DNA of 37,041 nucleotides from Planctomycetota bacterium (GTDB lineage: Bacteria > Planctomycetota > B15-G4 > JADJEK01). Shown in pieces: positions 25,019 to 33,450 of this stretch; within the stretch, counting starts at the first letter, position 1, and the number at the start of each line of letters is the position of its first letter. The notes beneath the pieces are model-generated. The model worked only from the letters and a program-made list of their open reading frames with translations, was not told the origin of the DNA and ran no database searches. The stretch is from NCBI GenBank assembly GCA_016213895.1, contig JACQZJ010000174.1:1-37041 (forward strand), given 5' to 3'. Both the position numbers and the translations under genes were made by a program.

Positions 25019-25219
25019 TCAACCGCCGTCCTTCCGCGCCACGCCCAGCCAGCGCAGGATGTCCTCCATCAGGCACCAGCGCGTGAACGCGGACTGCAGC
25101 AGGTTCAGGCCGACGAAGGCGGTGAAGAGCAGCCAGTAGGGGCTGTGCCAGCGGCCGAGCGCCAGCGACGCCAGGATCATGATCCCGGCAATGGCTCGAA
25201 CGTATCTTTCCGTGGTCAT
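25019..25219 (-). CDS. DUF2892 (YgaP transmembrane-like) small membrane protein
   Basis: 66-residue protein beginning MTTERYVRAIAGIMI and containing two hydrophobic helices, the second WLLFTAFVGLNLLQSAFT, then RWCLMEDILRWLGV. This matches the DUF2892 domain that forms the membrane part of the rhodanese YgaP and often occurs alone. GGGAG lies upstream of ATG 25219. It is probably cotranscribed with the MBL-fold gene 28 bases downstream. Confidence 0.8.
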   Translation of the reverse strand: MTTERYVRAIAGIMILASLALGRWHSPYWLLFTAFVGLNLLQSAFTRWCLMEDILRWLGVARKDGG

Positions 25220-25319
25220 GGGCAGCCGCTCCCGCGTCACGCTCCAGGGTAGCCGCCGGCCCGTTTCCTGAGAAGGGCCGGCGCCGTGCGCGATGGACGG
25301 CGGCGGCGCGCCCTGTACC

Positions 25320-28022
25320 ATGCATGATCACATGCTGGTGAACCTGTTCGCGCTCGCCGTCCTCGCGCTCGCGGCCTGCGGGTCGCCGCCGGACGCGGCG
25401 CCCCCGGCCGGTGCTCCTCCGGGCGAGCGGTTCGGCGACGGCGTGCCCATCGCACGGCCCCTGCCGCGCGACCTGCGGCTCGCCCATCCGGCCGCGGGCA
25501 CGGCGCGCGAGGGGGACGACTTCGGCTGGCGCCTGAGCGTGCCGCCGGGGCGCTGCTCCGTGGAGCTGGGCTTCGCCGAGCTGGTGCTCGACACCGCCGG
25601 AGTGCGCGCCTTCGCGGTCCTGCTGAACGGGAAGGCCGTGCTCGAGGACCTCGACCTGGTGAAGGAGGCGGGGAAGAGCCCGGCCGTGCTGGTCTGCGCG
25701 TTCGAGATCGACGTGCCAGACGGCGGGCTCGAGGTTCGCCTGGTTTCGCGCAGCTACCACGCGACCATCGCCTGGATCGCGCTCGAATGCGGCGGCGCTC
25801 GCTACCTCGTCGACTGCGGGGGCGACCAGGACCTGCCGGCCGCCGGCGACTCCGCGCCGCTCGGCGAGGCGATCGTGGCCGGACTGGGATCGCGCTTCCT
25901 CCTCGACTTGCAGCCCCAGTGGAGCCGGCTCGAGACCTCGCCGCTCGGCAAGTTCGCCGAGAAGCCCAAGTCCGCGGTCATCGGCTTCACCACCGAGCAC
26001 GGCAACCGCTCCCTGCCGATCTTCGACGCGGAGTCGGGCTTCACGCCGTTCGACGAGGTGCGCGAGGAGCGCTCCCTGACCTCGGTGAAGTATCACGTGA
26101 AGTTCGACGGGCTCGAGGGCACGATCACGCTGTGCGCGCCCTTCCACCCCGGCGACCGCGCGCTCTCCTCGCTGCCGGTCATCTGCCTGCGCTTCGAGCT
26201 GCGCCGCGTGGCCGAGGACGCGCCGCGAGAGCCGCAGGCGGGCGTGTTCCTGCCGCTCTACGAGGCCAAGGGCAGGCTCGTGTCGCCGGAGGCCAAGGAC
26301 TTCCGCGGCGTCGTGCTCTCCAAGCTGGTGAACGGCCGCCTCACGCGGCGCGGCCTGTTCGTGGGCACGCCCGGCGTCGAGTCCTCCGCCACGGCCAGCG
26401 CGGAGGTGAAGCTGGTCGACTACGGCGCCTGGGTCGGGGTGCCGCTCTACATGTACTCCAAGGACTCGTGCTGCGTGGACGTGCTGCTCGCCGCGCACGT
26501 GGCCGACTCGGTCCTCCTGGTGGACGGCGCGCAGCACCGCTTCCAGTACGCGGCGCGCTTCGAGACCATCGACGAGCTGGCGCGCCACGCGGCCACGCGC
26601 CTGGAGGAGGCGCTCCGCGCCTCGGCGGTGGTCGACTCGCTCGCGGCGCACGCCGTCCTGCCCGAGGGCGTGAAGGAACTCATGGCCTCCGCGCTGCCCT
26701 CGTTTCTCATGAACACCTTCCTCACGGAGAGCGAGCAGGGAGAGGCCTGGTACTCCTGCCTCGAGGGCTACTGCCGCTTCCACTCGACCGTGGACGTCGA
26801 GTACAACGCCGCGCCCTTCTACTTCTGGTTCGCCCCGGACCTGCTGCGCCACCTGCTCGAGGCCTGGCCGCGCCATGCGCGGGACGGCTTCCTCGCCCAC
26901 GACATGGGCCTGGACGGCGTGGTCGGGGAGCAGAAGTACCCGCACGACATGCCGGTGGAGGAGAACACCAACTACGTGCAGCTCCTGCACCACTACTGGG
27001 TGATGACCGGCGACGAGGAGTTCGCCAAGAGCAAGTTCGAGGTCGTGCGGCGCCTCTTGGCCTACGTCATCGACGCGGACAAGGACGGCGACGGCTTCGC
27101 CGAGGAGGGCACGGCGAACACCATCGACGACGCCTCGCCCGCGGTCCAGGTCGCGCGCGAGCAGACCTATCTCGGCGTGAAGTGCGCGGCAGCGTTCCTG
27201 GCCGGCGCGGAGCTGGCGGACGCGGCGGGCGACGCCGACGCGGCCGCGCGCTATCGTGAGCAGGCGGGGAAGATCCGCGCCACCCTCGAGGCCGAGGCCT
27301 GGCTCGGGGACCACTTCGCTCTGTGCGTCGACCGCAGCGCCTCGGGACTCATCGACCCGCTGACGCGCCGCGCCGTGGCCTCAGCGGATGGGAAGGACGA
27401 GCTGGACGGCTGGGACGCGGCGCATCCCCACACCGCGCTCGGCCTGCTCTACCTGCAGCGCGCCGGCATGGGCCTGCCGCTCGACGAGAAGCTCCTCAGG
27501 CAGGACCTGGCGACCGCGGCCGCCCGCACCGAGCGGCGCTACGGCTCTGCCCACTCCGAGCTGGAAGACAACAGCTGGGTGTCGCTCAACCTCTTCCGCG
27601 ACGCCGCGCAGTGCTACCTCGGGGACGACGTGCTCGACCGCACCGCGCGCTACGCCGAGCTGCAGCGCGTGCGCGCCCGGGCCACGGACACGGCGGACTG
27701 GGCCGGCTTCTGCGACTCGCCCTACAACAGGCATCTCAGCTACTACCCGCGCGGCGTGGCGGTCTTCGCGCTCGTCGACGCGGCCGCGGGCTTCGCTCTC
27801 GACCGCCGTGCCGGCACCCTGCGCCTGCGGCCCGTGCGCGCGCCGCTCCGCGTGCCCCTTCCCGCCCTCGCCGACTGGCCGGCCCTCTGCGTCCCCTGGT
27901 TCCAGGTCACCCTCGACAAGGACGGCGCCCCCCAAGCGACGATCAGCGAGCAGAAACTCCTCGAGGGCCTGCGCGTGACCATCGACCTCTCGCTCGTCGG
28001 AGGGGAATCCCGGGAGCTGTGA
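25320..28022 (+). CDS. (alpha/alpha)6 glycosidase-like lipoprotein, GH52/DUF4965-related
   Basis: 900-residue lipoprotein; the signal ends in lipobox LAAC (C20 from ATG 25320; ATG 25332 is an equally good start and gives a more typical signal). Residues about 50-440 form a beta-rich domain. The C-terminal catalytic-type domain has LEGYCRFHSTVDVEYNAAP (from 481), AHDMG, MPVEENTNY, TIDDASPA (from 601), DNSWVSLNLF and YYPRGV. The last two and the EG...TVD context recall GH52 beta-xylosidases, whereas STVDV and MPVEE recall DUF4965/glutaminase GtaA. E482 and D603/D604 are candidate catalytic residues by analogy. Substrate unknown. It converges on the M1/M28 peptidase gene with a four-base gap and no room for a terminator. 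Confidence 0.8.
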   Translation: MHDHMLVNLFALAVLALAACGSPPDAAPPAGAPPGERFGDGVPIARPLPRDLRLAHPAAGTAREGDDFGWRLSVPPGRCSVELGFAELVLDTAGVRAFAVLLNGKAVLEDLDLVKEAGKSPAVLVCAFEIDVPDGGLEVRLVSRSYHATIAWIALECGGARYLVDCGGDQDLPAAGDSAPLGEAIVAGLGSRFLLDLQPQWSRLETSPLGKFAEKPKSAVIGFTTEHGNRSLPIFDAESGFTPFDEVREERSLTSVKYHVKFDGLEGTITLCAPFHPGDRALSSLPVICLRFELRRVAEDAPREPQAGVFLPLYEAKGRLVSPEAKDFRGVVLSKLVNGRLTRRGLFVGTPGVESSATASAEVKLVDYGAWVGVPLYMYSKDSCCVDVLLAAHVADSVLLVDGAQHRFQYAARFETIDELARHAATRLEEALRASAVVDSLAAHAVLPEGVKELMASALPSFLMNTFLTESEQGEAWYSCLEGYCRFHSTVDVEYNAAPFYFWFAPDLLRHLLEAWPRHARDGFLAHDMGLDGVVGEQKYPHDMPVEENTNYVQLLHHYWVMTGDEEFAKSKFEVVRRLLAYVIDADKDGDGFAEEGTANTIDDASPAVQVAREQTYLGVKCAAAFLAGAELADAAGDADAAARYREQAGKIRATLEAEAWLGDHFALCVDRSASGLIDPLTRRAVASADGKDELDGWDAAHPHTALGLLYLQRAGMGLPLDEKLLRQDLATAAARTERRYGSAHSELEDNSWVSLNLFRDAAQCYLGDDVLDRTARYAELQRVRARATDTADWAGFCDSPYNRHLSYYPRGVAVFALVDAAAGFALDRRAGTLRLRPVRAPLRVPLPALADWPALCVPWFQVTLDKDGAPQATISEQKLLEGLRVTIDLSLVGGESREL

Positions 28023-28026
28023 GCGC

Positions 28027-31000
28027 CTACCGCGCCTCCACCGTGACGTCGAAGGTCATGCGCGCGTTGTCGCGCAGCAGGGCCACCGCGACCGTCTGGC
28101 CCGGAGCAAGGGCCTTCAGCAGGCCGGAGAACTGCTGCAGGTTCGCGACCTTCTGGCCGTCGAGCTCGATGAGCACGTCTCCGGCGAGGATGCCGGCGCG
28201 CGCGGCCGGGGAGTCGGCCACGAGCGAGGCGACCTTCACGCCCTCGCCGGCAAAGGCGAAGTCGGGAACCGTGCCGAACAGGATCCGGCGGCCCGCGGCG
28301 GGCGCTTGCGGCGCCTGGGCAGCGCCGCCGCCCGCGACGCGGGCGGTGAGAGGCTCCTCGCGCTCCGCCAAGTAGACCACGGCCTCCTTCACAAAGGCCG
28401 CCACGCGCACCAGGCCCGCGGCATCCACGCGCTCGGGAGTGTCGCTCGGCCGGTGGTAGTCCTCGTGCGCGCCGGTGAAGATCTGCACCGCCGGGATCCC
28501 CTGCTCGATGAAGCTCTGCTGATCGGAGCCTTCGGCCGCTCCGGGCGCGATCTGGCACTCGAGGCCGGTGACGTAGCCCGCGCCGCGGAAGATGTGCTGC
28601 CACTCGTCCGCCGTGCCCGCGCCGAGCACCTGCAGCGTCCCGCTGGACAGGCGGCCGACCGTGTCCAGGTTGATGGCGCCGCGCATGCCCTCGCGCGGGA
28701 AAGCGCCGGGATCGGCGGCGAAGCGCTTCGATCCGAGCCGGCCCGCCTCCTCGGCCGAGAAGGCGATGAAGACCACGCTGCGCGCGTGCCTGGCCTCGCG
28801 CGCGAGATGGCGCGCCAGCTCGATCAGGACCGCGACGCCGCTTGCGTTGTCGTCCGCGCCCGGGTGGATCTTCCCGGCCTCGCCTTCGCGCGCCTCGGGC
28901 CAACCGCGGCCCAGGTGGTCGTAGTGGGCAGAGAGGATCACCGACTGCTCCCGCCAGTCAGCGCGCGTCCCGGAGAGCACTCCGATCACGTTCCGCGCCG
29001 CGCACGGCTGCCCGTCAGGCCCCTCTTCCACCGTGAACTCCTGGAACCAGCCGCCCGCGCAGCCCGGCTCGAGGCCCGCGGCCGCGAATTGCTCCGCCAC
29101 GTAGTCCGCCGCCACGGCCAACCCATCGCTCCCCAGGCCCCTGCCTTCCATCTCGCCGGCCGCGAGGCGCTCCACGTGCCGCCGCAGATCCTCCTGCGAG
29201 AACAGCGCGGGCAGCTCGGCGAGCGCCGGCCGCGCCTCTGGCTCGCTCGGAGGCAAGGGCGCCCCGCGCTCGCCAACAGGCCTGAGATCCACGCGAAGCG
29301 GCGACTCGAGCGCCGCCCACTGTCCCTTCACCACGTTCGTGGGCTCGCCGCCCTCGAACGCGAGATAGGAGTACTTGCCGTAGTGAGGCAGCTTCCGCCC
29401 GAGGCCGGGAAACGCCGCCTCGGGATCGACCACGAGCCAGCCGAGCGCGCGCTCCGGGTCGGCGGGATGGCGCCGCACGGCCAAGAAGGAGTGCGCGGCA
29501 AGCGGCGCCCTCTCCGCGCCGAAGGACACGCTCTCCTCGTCGAGCGCGATTCCGCTTTGTGGATCGCGCGCAAACAGCTCCTCGGCGAAGCGGTTCTTGC
29601 GGCCGAGGATCCAGATCGAGCGTCCGGCCGGAAGCGCCCGCAGGTCCGCGTCGAGAGCCACCTCGATCGCGTGGCTGTCGCTTCGCCACCCCTCGACCAG
29701 CGCGCGGTACTGCTCGCGCGCTGAATCGGCCTCGGCCGACGGGAGCACGGCCAGGATGCGCTCCTCGCCGAAGATCTGCCCGAGAGACGGCGGCGTCTCG
29801 CGGGGATCGAGCAGGCGGAAGAGGTCGAAGTCCGGATCCACCTCGCGGAGGATCGGCGGCGCGGCAGAGCGCACCTCGAAGTCCGCGCGCTCTCCCGCGA
29901 GATCGACGAACGCGCGCTCGCCTCCTGCCGCGGTCCGGACCGCGAGCGGCACGCGCAGGGAGAAGGGCTCGGCTGGCGCGCTCTGCAGGAGCACACCGCG
30001 CACGCGGAAGCCGCCGCCCTCGGGGACGACCCCCTCGACCGTGACCGACAGCGATGGAGCGTCGCTCTTCCCCACCCACTGCTCGAAGAACGCCGCGAGG
30101 TCCAGACGGCTCGCCTCCTCGAAGCACGTGCGCAGGTCCGCGAAAGACGCGCGCTTCTCGCGGAAGGCACCATAGAAGCGCGCCAGCGCCTGGCGGAACA
30201 CCTCGTCGCCCGTGCGCTGCCGCAGCATGTGGAAGAGCATGAGCGCCTTGCCGTAGCCCACGGCCTCGGTGGCGGCGCTGTGCCGCTCGCGGAACTCGCT
30301 GAGCGGAAAGTCGCGCCCCGCGCGCACGTAGTCGCGGTACTTCTGCAGCGTGCTCCTGCGGTACTCCGCGCCCTTGCCGCGCTGCTCCTGGATGAGATGG
30401 TCGGCGAGATAGGCCGTCAGTCCCTCGCACCAGTTCCCCGACTCGTAGTCCACGAAGACCGAGTTGCCCCACCAGTTGTGCAGGATCTCGTGTGGATAGG
30501 ACGAGTGCAGGATGAAGGGGAAGCGGATCACGGCCGGGCCGAGCAGCGTGAAGGACGGCATGCCGAACCCGGTCTCCCAGAAGTTCTCGACCAGCGCGAA
30601 CTTGCCGTAGGGATAAGGCCCGATGAGCGCGCGGTACATCTCGATGTACTGCGCCGTGGCCGTGAGGTACTGCGCGGCCAGGGCATCGTCCGGCTCGTGC
30701 AGGTAGACCTCTGCCTCCACCGCGCCAGCCGCCTCGAGGTACGCGACCAGCGGGCCGCCCACGAGATGGATGTCCTCGGTCCGGCCCTGAGATCTCCACA
30801 CGGCCCGTCCCGCCTCGTTCCGCGCCGTGCCCTCGCCCTGGCCGATCACGCGCCAGGTCGCGGGCTGCCCCACGTCGAGGGCGAACTCGACGTACGTTCC
30901 CGCGAAGACCGGGTACCAGGACCCGCCTCCGGCCAGGTACACGCCTTCCTCGCCGAGGAAGCCCTCGGTGTCTCGGAAGCCGCGCGTGTACTCCTCCTTC

Positions 31001-31356
31001 TGGTCGGAGAGGCCGAAGTGCACGCGTCCGGCATAAGCCAGGGTGACGCGGCCGTCCGCCGGCGCCGAGTCGATGCGATAGCGCGCGAGGCGCAGGCCGG
31101 GCGCGAGCGCTGCGCCGCCCGGGGCCGCGACTTCCGTCACGGCCGGATCGGCCGCGCTCACCGTGAGCGCCGCGTTCAAGACGAACTCGACCGCGCCCGC
31201 GCGCAGCGTCTCCGGCAGGACCATCCGGTCCACGACCGCCAACTCGCCCTGCGCCGGATCCAGCTCGACCTTCATCTCGTGCCGCACGGACTCGGCCGCG
31301 AGCGCCGCCTGGCAGCACGACGCCAGCCAGACCGCGAGGAGCACCGTTCGCTTCAT
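28027..31356 (-). CDS. M1 aminopeptidase-like / M28 peptidase / PDZ fusion, exported
   Basis: 1109-residue secreted protein carrying two metallopeptidase domains. After a signal (MKRTVLLAVWLASCCQAALA) an M1-like domain has HEILH (H289, E290, H293) and WCEGLTAYLAD with E311 as third zinc ligand, one residue closer than the classic HExxH-x18-E; the helper tyrosine is in GYGKALMLFHML. The GAMEN loop is replaced by ENFWETGFGMPSF. Around 480-690 is a mixed region I cannot assign. An M28 domain then shows SAHYDHLG, HPGADDNASG, FSAEEAG, INLDTVGR and EDYHRPSD, a full di-zinc set. The last ~90 residues are a PDZ domain (SPAARAGILAGDVLIELDG). Both sites look intact, so it should release amino acids or dipeptides outside the cell. 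Confidence 0.92.
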   Translation of the reverse strand: MKRTVLLAVWLASCCQAALAAESVRHEMKVELDPAQGELAVVDRMVLPETLRAGAVEFVLNAALTVSAADPAVTEVAAPGGAALAPGLRLARYRIDSAPADGRVTLAYAGRVHFGLSDQKEEYTRGFRDTEGFLGEEGVYLAGGGSWYPVFAGTYVEFALDVGQPATWRVIGQGEGTARNEAGRAVWRSQGRTEDIHLVGGPLVAYLEAAGAVEAEVYLHEPDDALAAQYLTATAQYIEMYRALIGPYPYGKFALVENFWETGFGMPSFTLLGPAVIRFPFILHSSYPHEILHNWWGNSVFVDYESGNWCEGLTAYLADHLIQEQRGKGAEYRRSTLQKYRDYVRAGRDFPLSEFRERHSAATEAVGYGKALMLFHMLRQRTGDEVFRQALARFYGAFREKRASFADLRTCFEEASRLDLAAFFEQWVGKSDAPSLSVTVEGVVPEGGGFRVRGVLLQSAPAEPFSLRVPLAVRTAAGGERAFVDLAGERADFEVRSAAPPILREVDPDFDLFRLLDPRETPPSLGQIFGEERILAVLPSAEADSAREQYRALVEGWRSDSHAIEVALDADLRALPAGRSIWILGRKNRFAEELFARDPQSGIALDEESVSFGAERAPLAAHSFLAVRRHPADPERALGWLVVDPEAAFPGLGRKLPHYGKYSYLAFEGGEPTNVVKGQWAALESPLRVDLRPVGERGAPLPPSEPEARPALAELPALFSQEDLRRHVERLAAGEMEGRGLGSDGLAVAADYVAEQFAAAGLEPGCAGGWFQEFTVEEGPDGQPCAARNVIGVLSGTRADWREQSVILSAHYDHLGRGWPEAREGEAGKIHPGADDNASGVAVLIELARHLAREARHARSVVFIAFSAEEAGRLGSKRFAADPGAFPREGMRGAINLDTVGRLSSGTLQVLGAGTADEWQHIFRGAGYVTGLECQIAPGAAEGSDQQSFIEQGIPAVQIFTGAHEDYHRPSDTPERVDAAGLVRVAAFVKEAVVYLAEREEPLTARVAGGGAAQAPQAPAAGRRILFGTVPDFAFAGEGVKVASLVADSPAARAGILAGDVLIELDGQKVANLQQFSGLLKALAPGQTVAVALLRDNARMTFDVTVEAR

Positions 31357-31424
31357 CGTCTTGTCGCTTCCTGCGCGCCGCGGCGCGCGCGGGAGGCGCG
31401 CGTTCCGGTGCTACGCGAAGGCCC

Positions 31425-31439
31425 ATAATAGAACGTCCC
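31425..31439 (-). promoter_or_regulatory. Putative -10 and shared 11-mer of the M1/M28 peptidase gene
   Basis: Minus strand TATTAT (31425-31430) is a good -10 with +1 near 31418 and a leader of about 60 bases. It forms the end of GGGACGTTCTA, the 11-mer also found before the GH127 gene. No -35 hexamer is visible. Confidence 0.35.
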
Positions 31440-31470
31440 CGGGAGCGGCGCCGATGCCGTCCCGGGGACG
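31434..31470 (-). terminator. Hairpin downstream of the Lys-C-type protease gene
   Basis: Perfect 11-bp inverted repeat CGTCCCCGGGA / TCCCGGGGACG with a 15-base loop, about 40 bases after the protease stop. On the minus strand it is followed by TTCTATTAT, moderately T-rich, so it is a good candidate intrinsic terminator. It overlaps the proposed promoter of the next gene. Confidence 0.55.
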
Positions 31471-31511
31471 CTCGAGAACGGGAGCTTTGGGCAGGTCCCT
31501 CGCAGTGCTCC

Positions 31512-33194
31512 CTACGGACAGAAGGTCACGATCAGGCCGTTCGAGGCCTGGACGTCGCCGCCGAAGCCGGCGTCACGCGCGACATACTGGTAGTACTTGG
31601 TCAAGCCGACCATGCCCGAGGTGATCGGGATGTTGATCGAGCAGCCGCCGGACCCATCCGTGGCGCTGTAGGTGCGCAGGTAGTTCGGCCCTCCCACGAG
31701 CACCGTGCCCCAGGAGTAGGGCACGCTCGCCTGCGACTCGCCCGACAGCATGCAGCAGAACTGGTTGGGCTTGGCGCCCGCCAGCACGATGTAGAAGCTC
31801 GGGTTGCCCACCGTGGGCTCGCCGCTGGCGCTGACCAGGGCGACGGTGCCGGTCGAGCCGGTCTCGCCCGTGCCGTAGTTCGAGGGCGACGGGCAGGCGT
31901 TCGGGTCGAGGCCGGCGATGGAGGTGGCGCCGGTGTTGAGCGGGTCGAGGTACGCCTTGACGCCGGTCCACGACTTCGCCAGCCGGCCGAAGTAGTCGTG
32001 ATACGGGTAGGAGCAGTCCGACTGGCCGCCCCAGAGCTGGCCGATGAAGCGGTGCGCCACGCTGTAGAGCGGCGAGCCGGAGGAGCCCCCCTCGGTCGCG
32101 CCCACGTCCCACTGGACGATGTGCCAGTCATTGCCGCTCTTCGAAGGCGCGTTGTAGTCGTGCGAGATCTTCTTCGGATCGCCCGCCGGATGATGGATGC
32201 ACGCCGTGCTGCTCGGAGCCACGTCGCTGCGGTCCCAGCCGGCGTAGTACACGCCGTAGCTCGCCGGGATGGCGGGCGTGATCTTCACCAGCCGGTAGTC
32301 GATGGTCGTGTCCACGACCATCTGCGTCGAGCCCTGCACCGTCTGCGTGAGGGGCGCGGTGCCCGTGCCGCAGCCGGACCTCTGGTAGTTGAAGTAGAAG
32401 ATGGCGCTGCCGAGCGTGCCGCAGTGGCTGGCGGTGATGAAGTACTGCGTGCCGTCATTGGCCGTGTTGTTCAAGAGCGAGCCGGTGCAGAGGTACGGAC
32501 CGGTCAGGATTCGCGCCACGGCGTCGATCTCGTTCTCCCAGCCCACACCCTGCGGGCAGTTGACGTCGACCTCGCAAGCGCCGGCCGCCTTGGGCGATCC
32601 GGTTCCCTTGATGATGTAAACGATGATCTCCTGATAGGCGTGCACCACTTCGCACACCTCCAGTTCGCCCGGGAACTCGGCCCAGGAGGGCTCCATGTAC
32701 TCGAGCGTGATCGCGTCGTTCAGGACCGCCTCGGTGGCGAAGCGGCCGTCCGGGTTCTCGTTGAGCGCGTTGTAGCTGCCGAGCACGTGGGAGTGGTCGT
32801 CGTTGTAGATGTACAGCTCGGCGCCATCCGGCACGTGGAAGCGGCTGAAGGTCAGGTTGATCGAGAGCGCGTCGCGCGAGGCGATGCGCAACCGCCAGAG
32901 GCGGGCGCCGTTCGGCAGATCCTCCCACGCGCCGGAGTTCGTGAAGTTCAAGGCGACCGGGAAGGACTTGCCGAAGCGGAAGGGCTGGTTCTTGGGCCGG
33001 CGCGCGTCCTCCATGAGGAGGACCGCCTCGTTGACCGGCGGCATCACCTCGCTCGGGGCCTGCTGGGTGAGCGGCACGGTGAAGCTCGGGGGCTCACCCC
33101 CGTAGCTGATCTGCGCCTCGGCCGGAGCGGAGGAGATGGCGTAGATGAGCGCCGACAGAGCGCCCACGACGAGAAGACGAACGGGCTTGACCAT
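31512..33194 (-). CDS. Secreted lysyl-endopeptidase-like serine protease (S1, Lys-C type)
   Basis: 560-residue preproprotease. Signal 1-28 (ends SSAPAEA). The propeptide, with FHVPDGAELYIYNDD, matches the Achromobacter lysyl endopeptidase group. The trypsin-like triad is complete: H257 in ITASHCG, D299 in TTIDYRLV, S372 in EGGSSGSPLY. Many cysteines (YLCTGS, RSGCGTG, TACIHH, SDCSYP) suggest disulfides. From about 440 to the end is a separate module (FYIVLAGAKPNQFCCML through YQYVARDAGFGGD to SNGLIVTFCP), of the type seen at the C-termini of planctomycete exoproteins; it may serve sorting or surface attachment (inference). It cleaves after lysine or a similar residue. Confidence 0.9.
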   Translation of the reverse strand: MVKPVRLLVVGALSALIYAISSAPAEAQISYGGEPPSFTVPLTQQAPSEVMPPVNEAVLLMEDARRPKNQPFRFGKSFPVALNFTNSGAWEDLPNGARLWRLRIASRDALSINLTFSRFHVPDGAELYIYNDDHSHVLGSYNALNENPDGRFATEAVLNDAITLEYMEPSWAEFPGELEVCEVVHAYQEIIVYIIKGTGSPKAAGACEVDVNCPQGVGWENEIDAVARILTGPYLCTGSLLNNTANDGTQYFITASHCGTLGSAIFYFNYQRSGCGTGTAPLTQTVQGSTQMVVDTTIDYRLVKITPAIPASYGVYYAGWDRSDVAPSSTACIHHPAGDPKKISHDYNAPSKSGNDWHIVQWDVGATEGGSSGSPLYSVAHRFIGQLWGGQSDCSYPYHDYFGRLAKSWTGVKAYLDPLNTGATSIAGLDPNACPSPSNYGTGETGSTGTVALVSASGEPTVGNPSFYIVLAGAKPNQFCCMLSGESQASVPYSWGTVLVGGPNYLRTYSATDGSGGCSINIPITSGMVGLTKYYQYVARDAGFGGDVQASNGLIVTFCP

Positions 33195-33351
33195 GGAGCG
33201 GATCCTCGCAGGGTTCGGGTACTCGGGGCATCTGGGCGAAGCAGCAGAACTAATGTAGTACGGGAAGGCTGTCCCACGAAAGGGGGAGCGTCAAGTCGCT
33301 CGGCGAGTTGGGCTGCGGTGCGCGAGGTGCTCGTGGCGCGGCAAGCGCCGG

Positions 33352-33370
33352 CGCGCCAGAGTCTGGCGCG
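33352..33370. repeat. Intergenic hairpin downstream of the first alpha/beta hydrolase gene
   Basis: CGCGCCAG / CTGGCGCG with a 3-base loop (AGT), extendable by CGG/CCG across a bulged G. It lies in the 256-base gap 33195-33450, whose left part (33200-33300) holds the A/T-richer upstream region of the protease gene (minus-strand TACATT at about 33250, no convincing -35). No T-run follows the hairpin on either strand. Confidence 0.35.
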
Positions 33371-33450
33371 GCCGCGGCGAGCGGCGGCGCGCCGCGCGCG
33401 GACGTTGCAACGCCTGGCGGCGAAAGCCGTTAGGCCGCTTGCTGCCGCCC

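Noticed and set aside
33241-33300. TTGACG on the minus strand as -35 of the protease gene
   Set aside because: The nearest -10-like TACATT is about 30 bases away, too far for a sigma-70 promoter.
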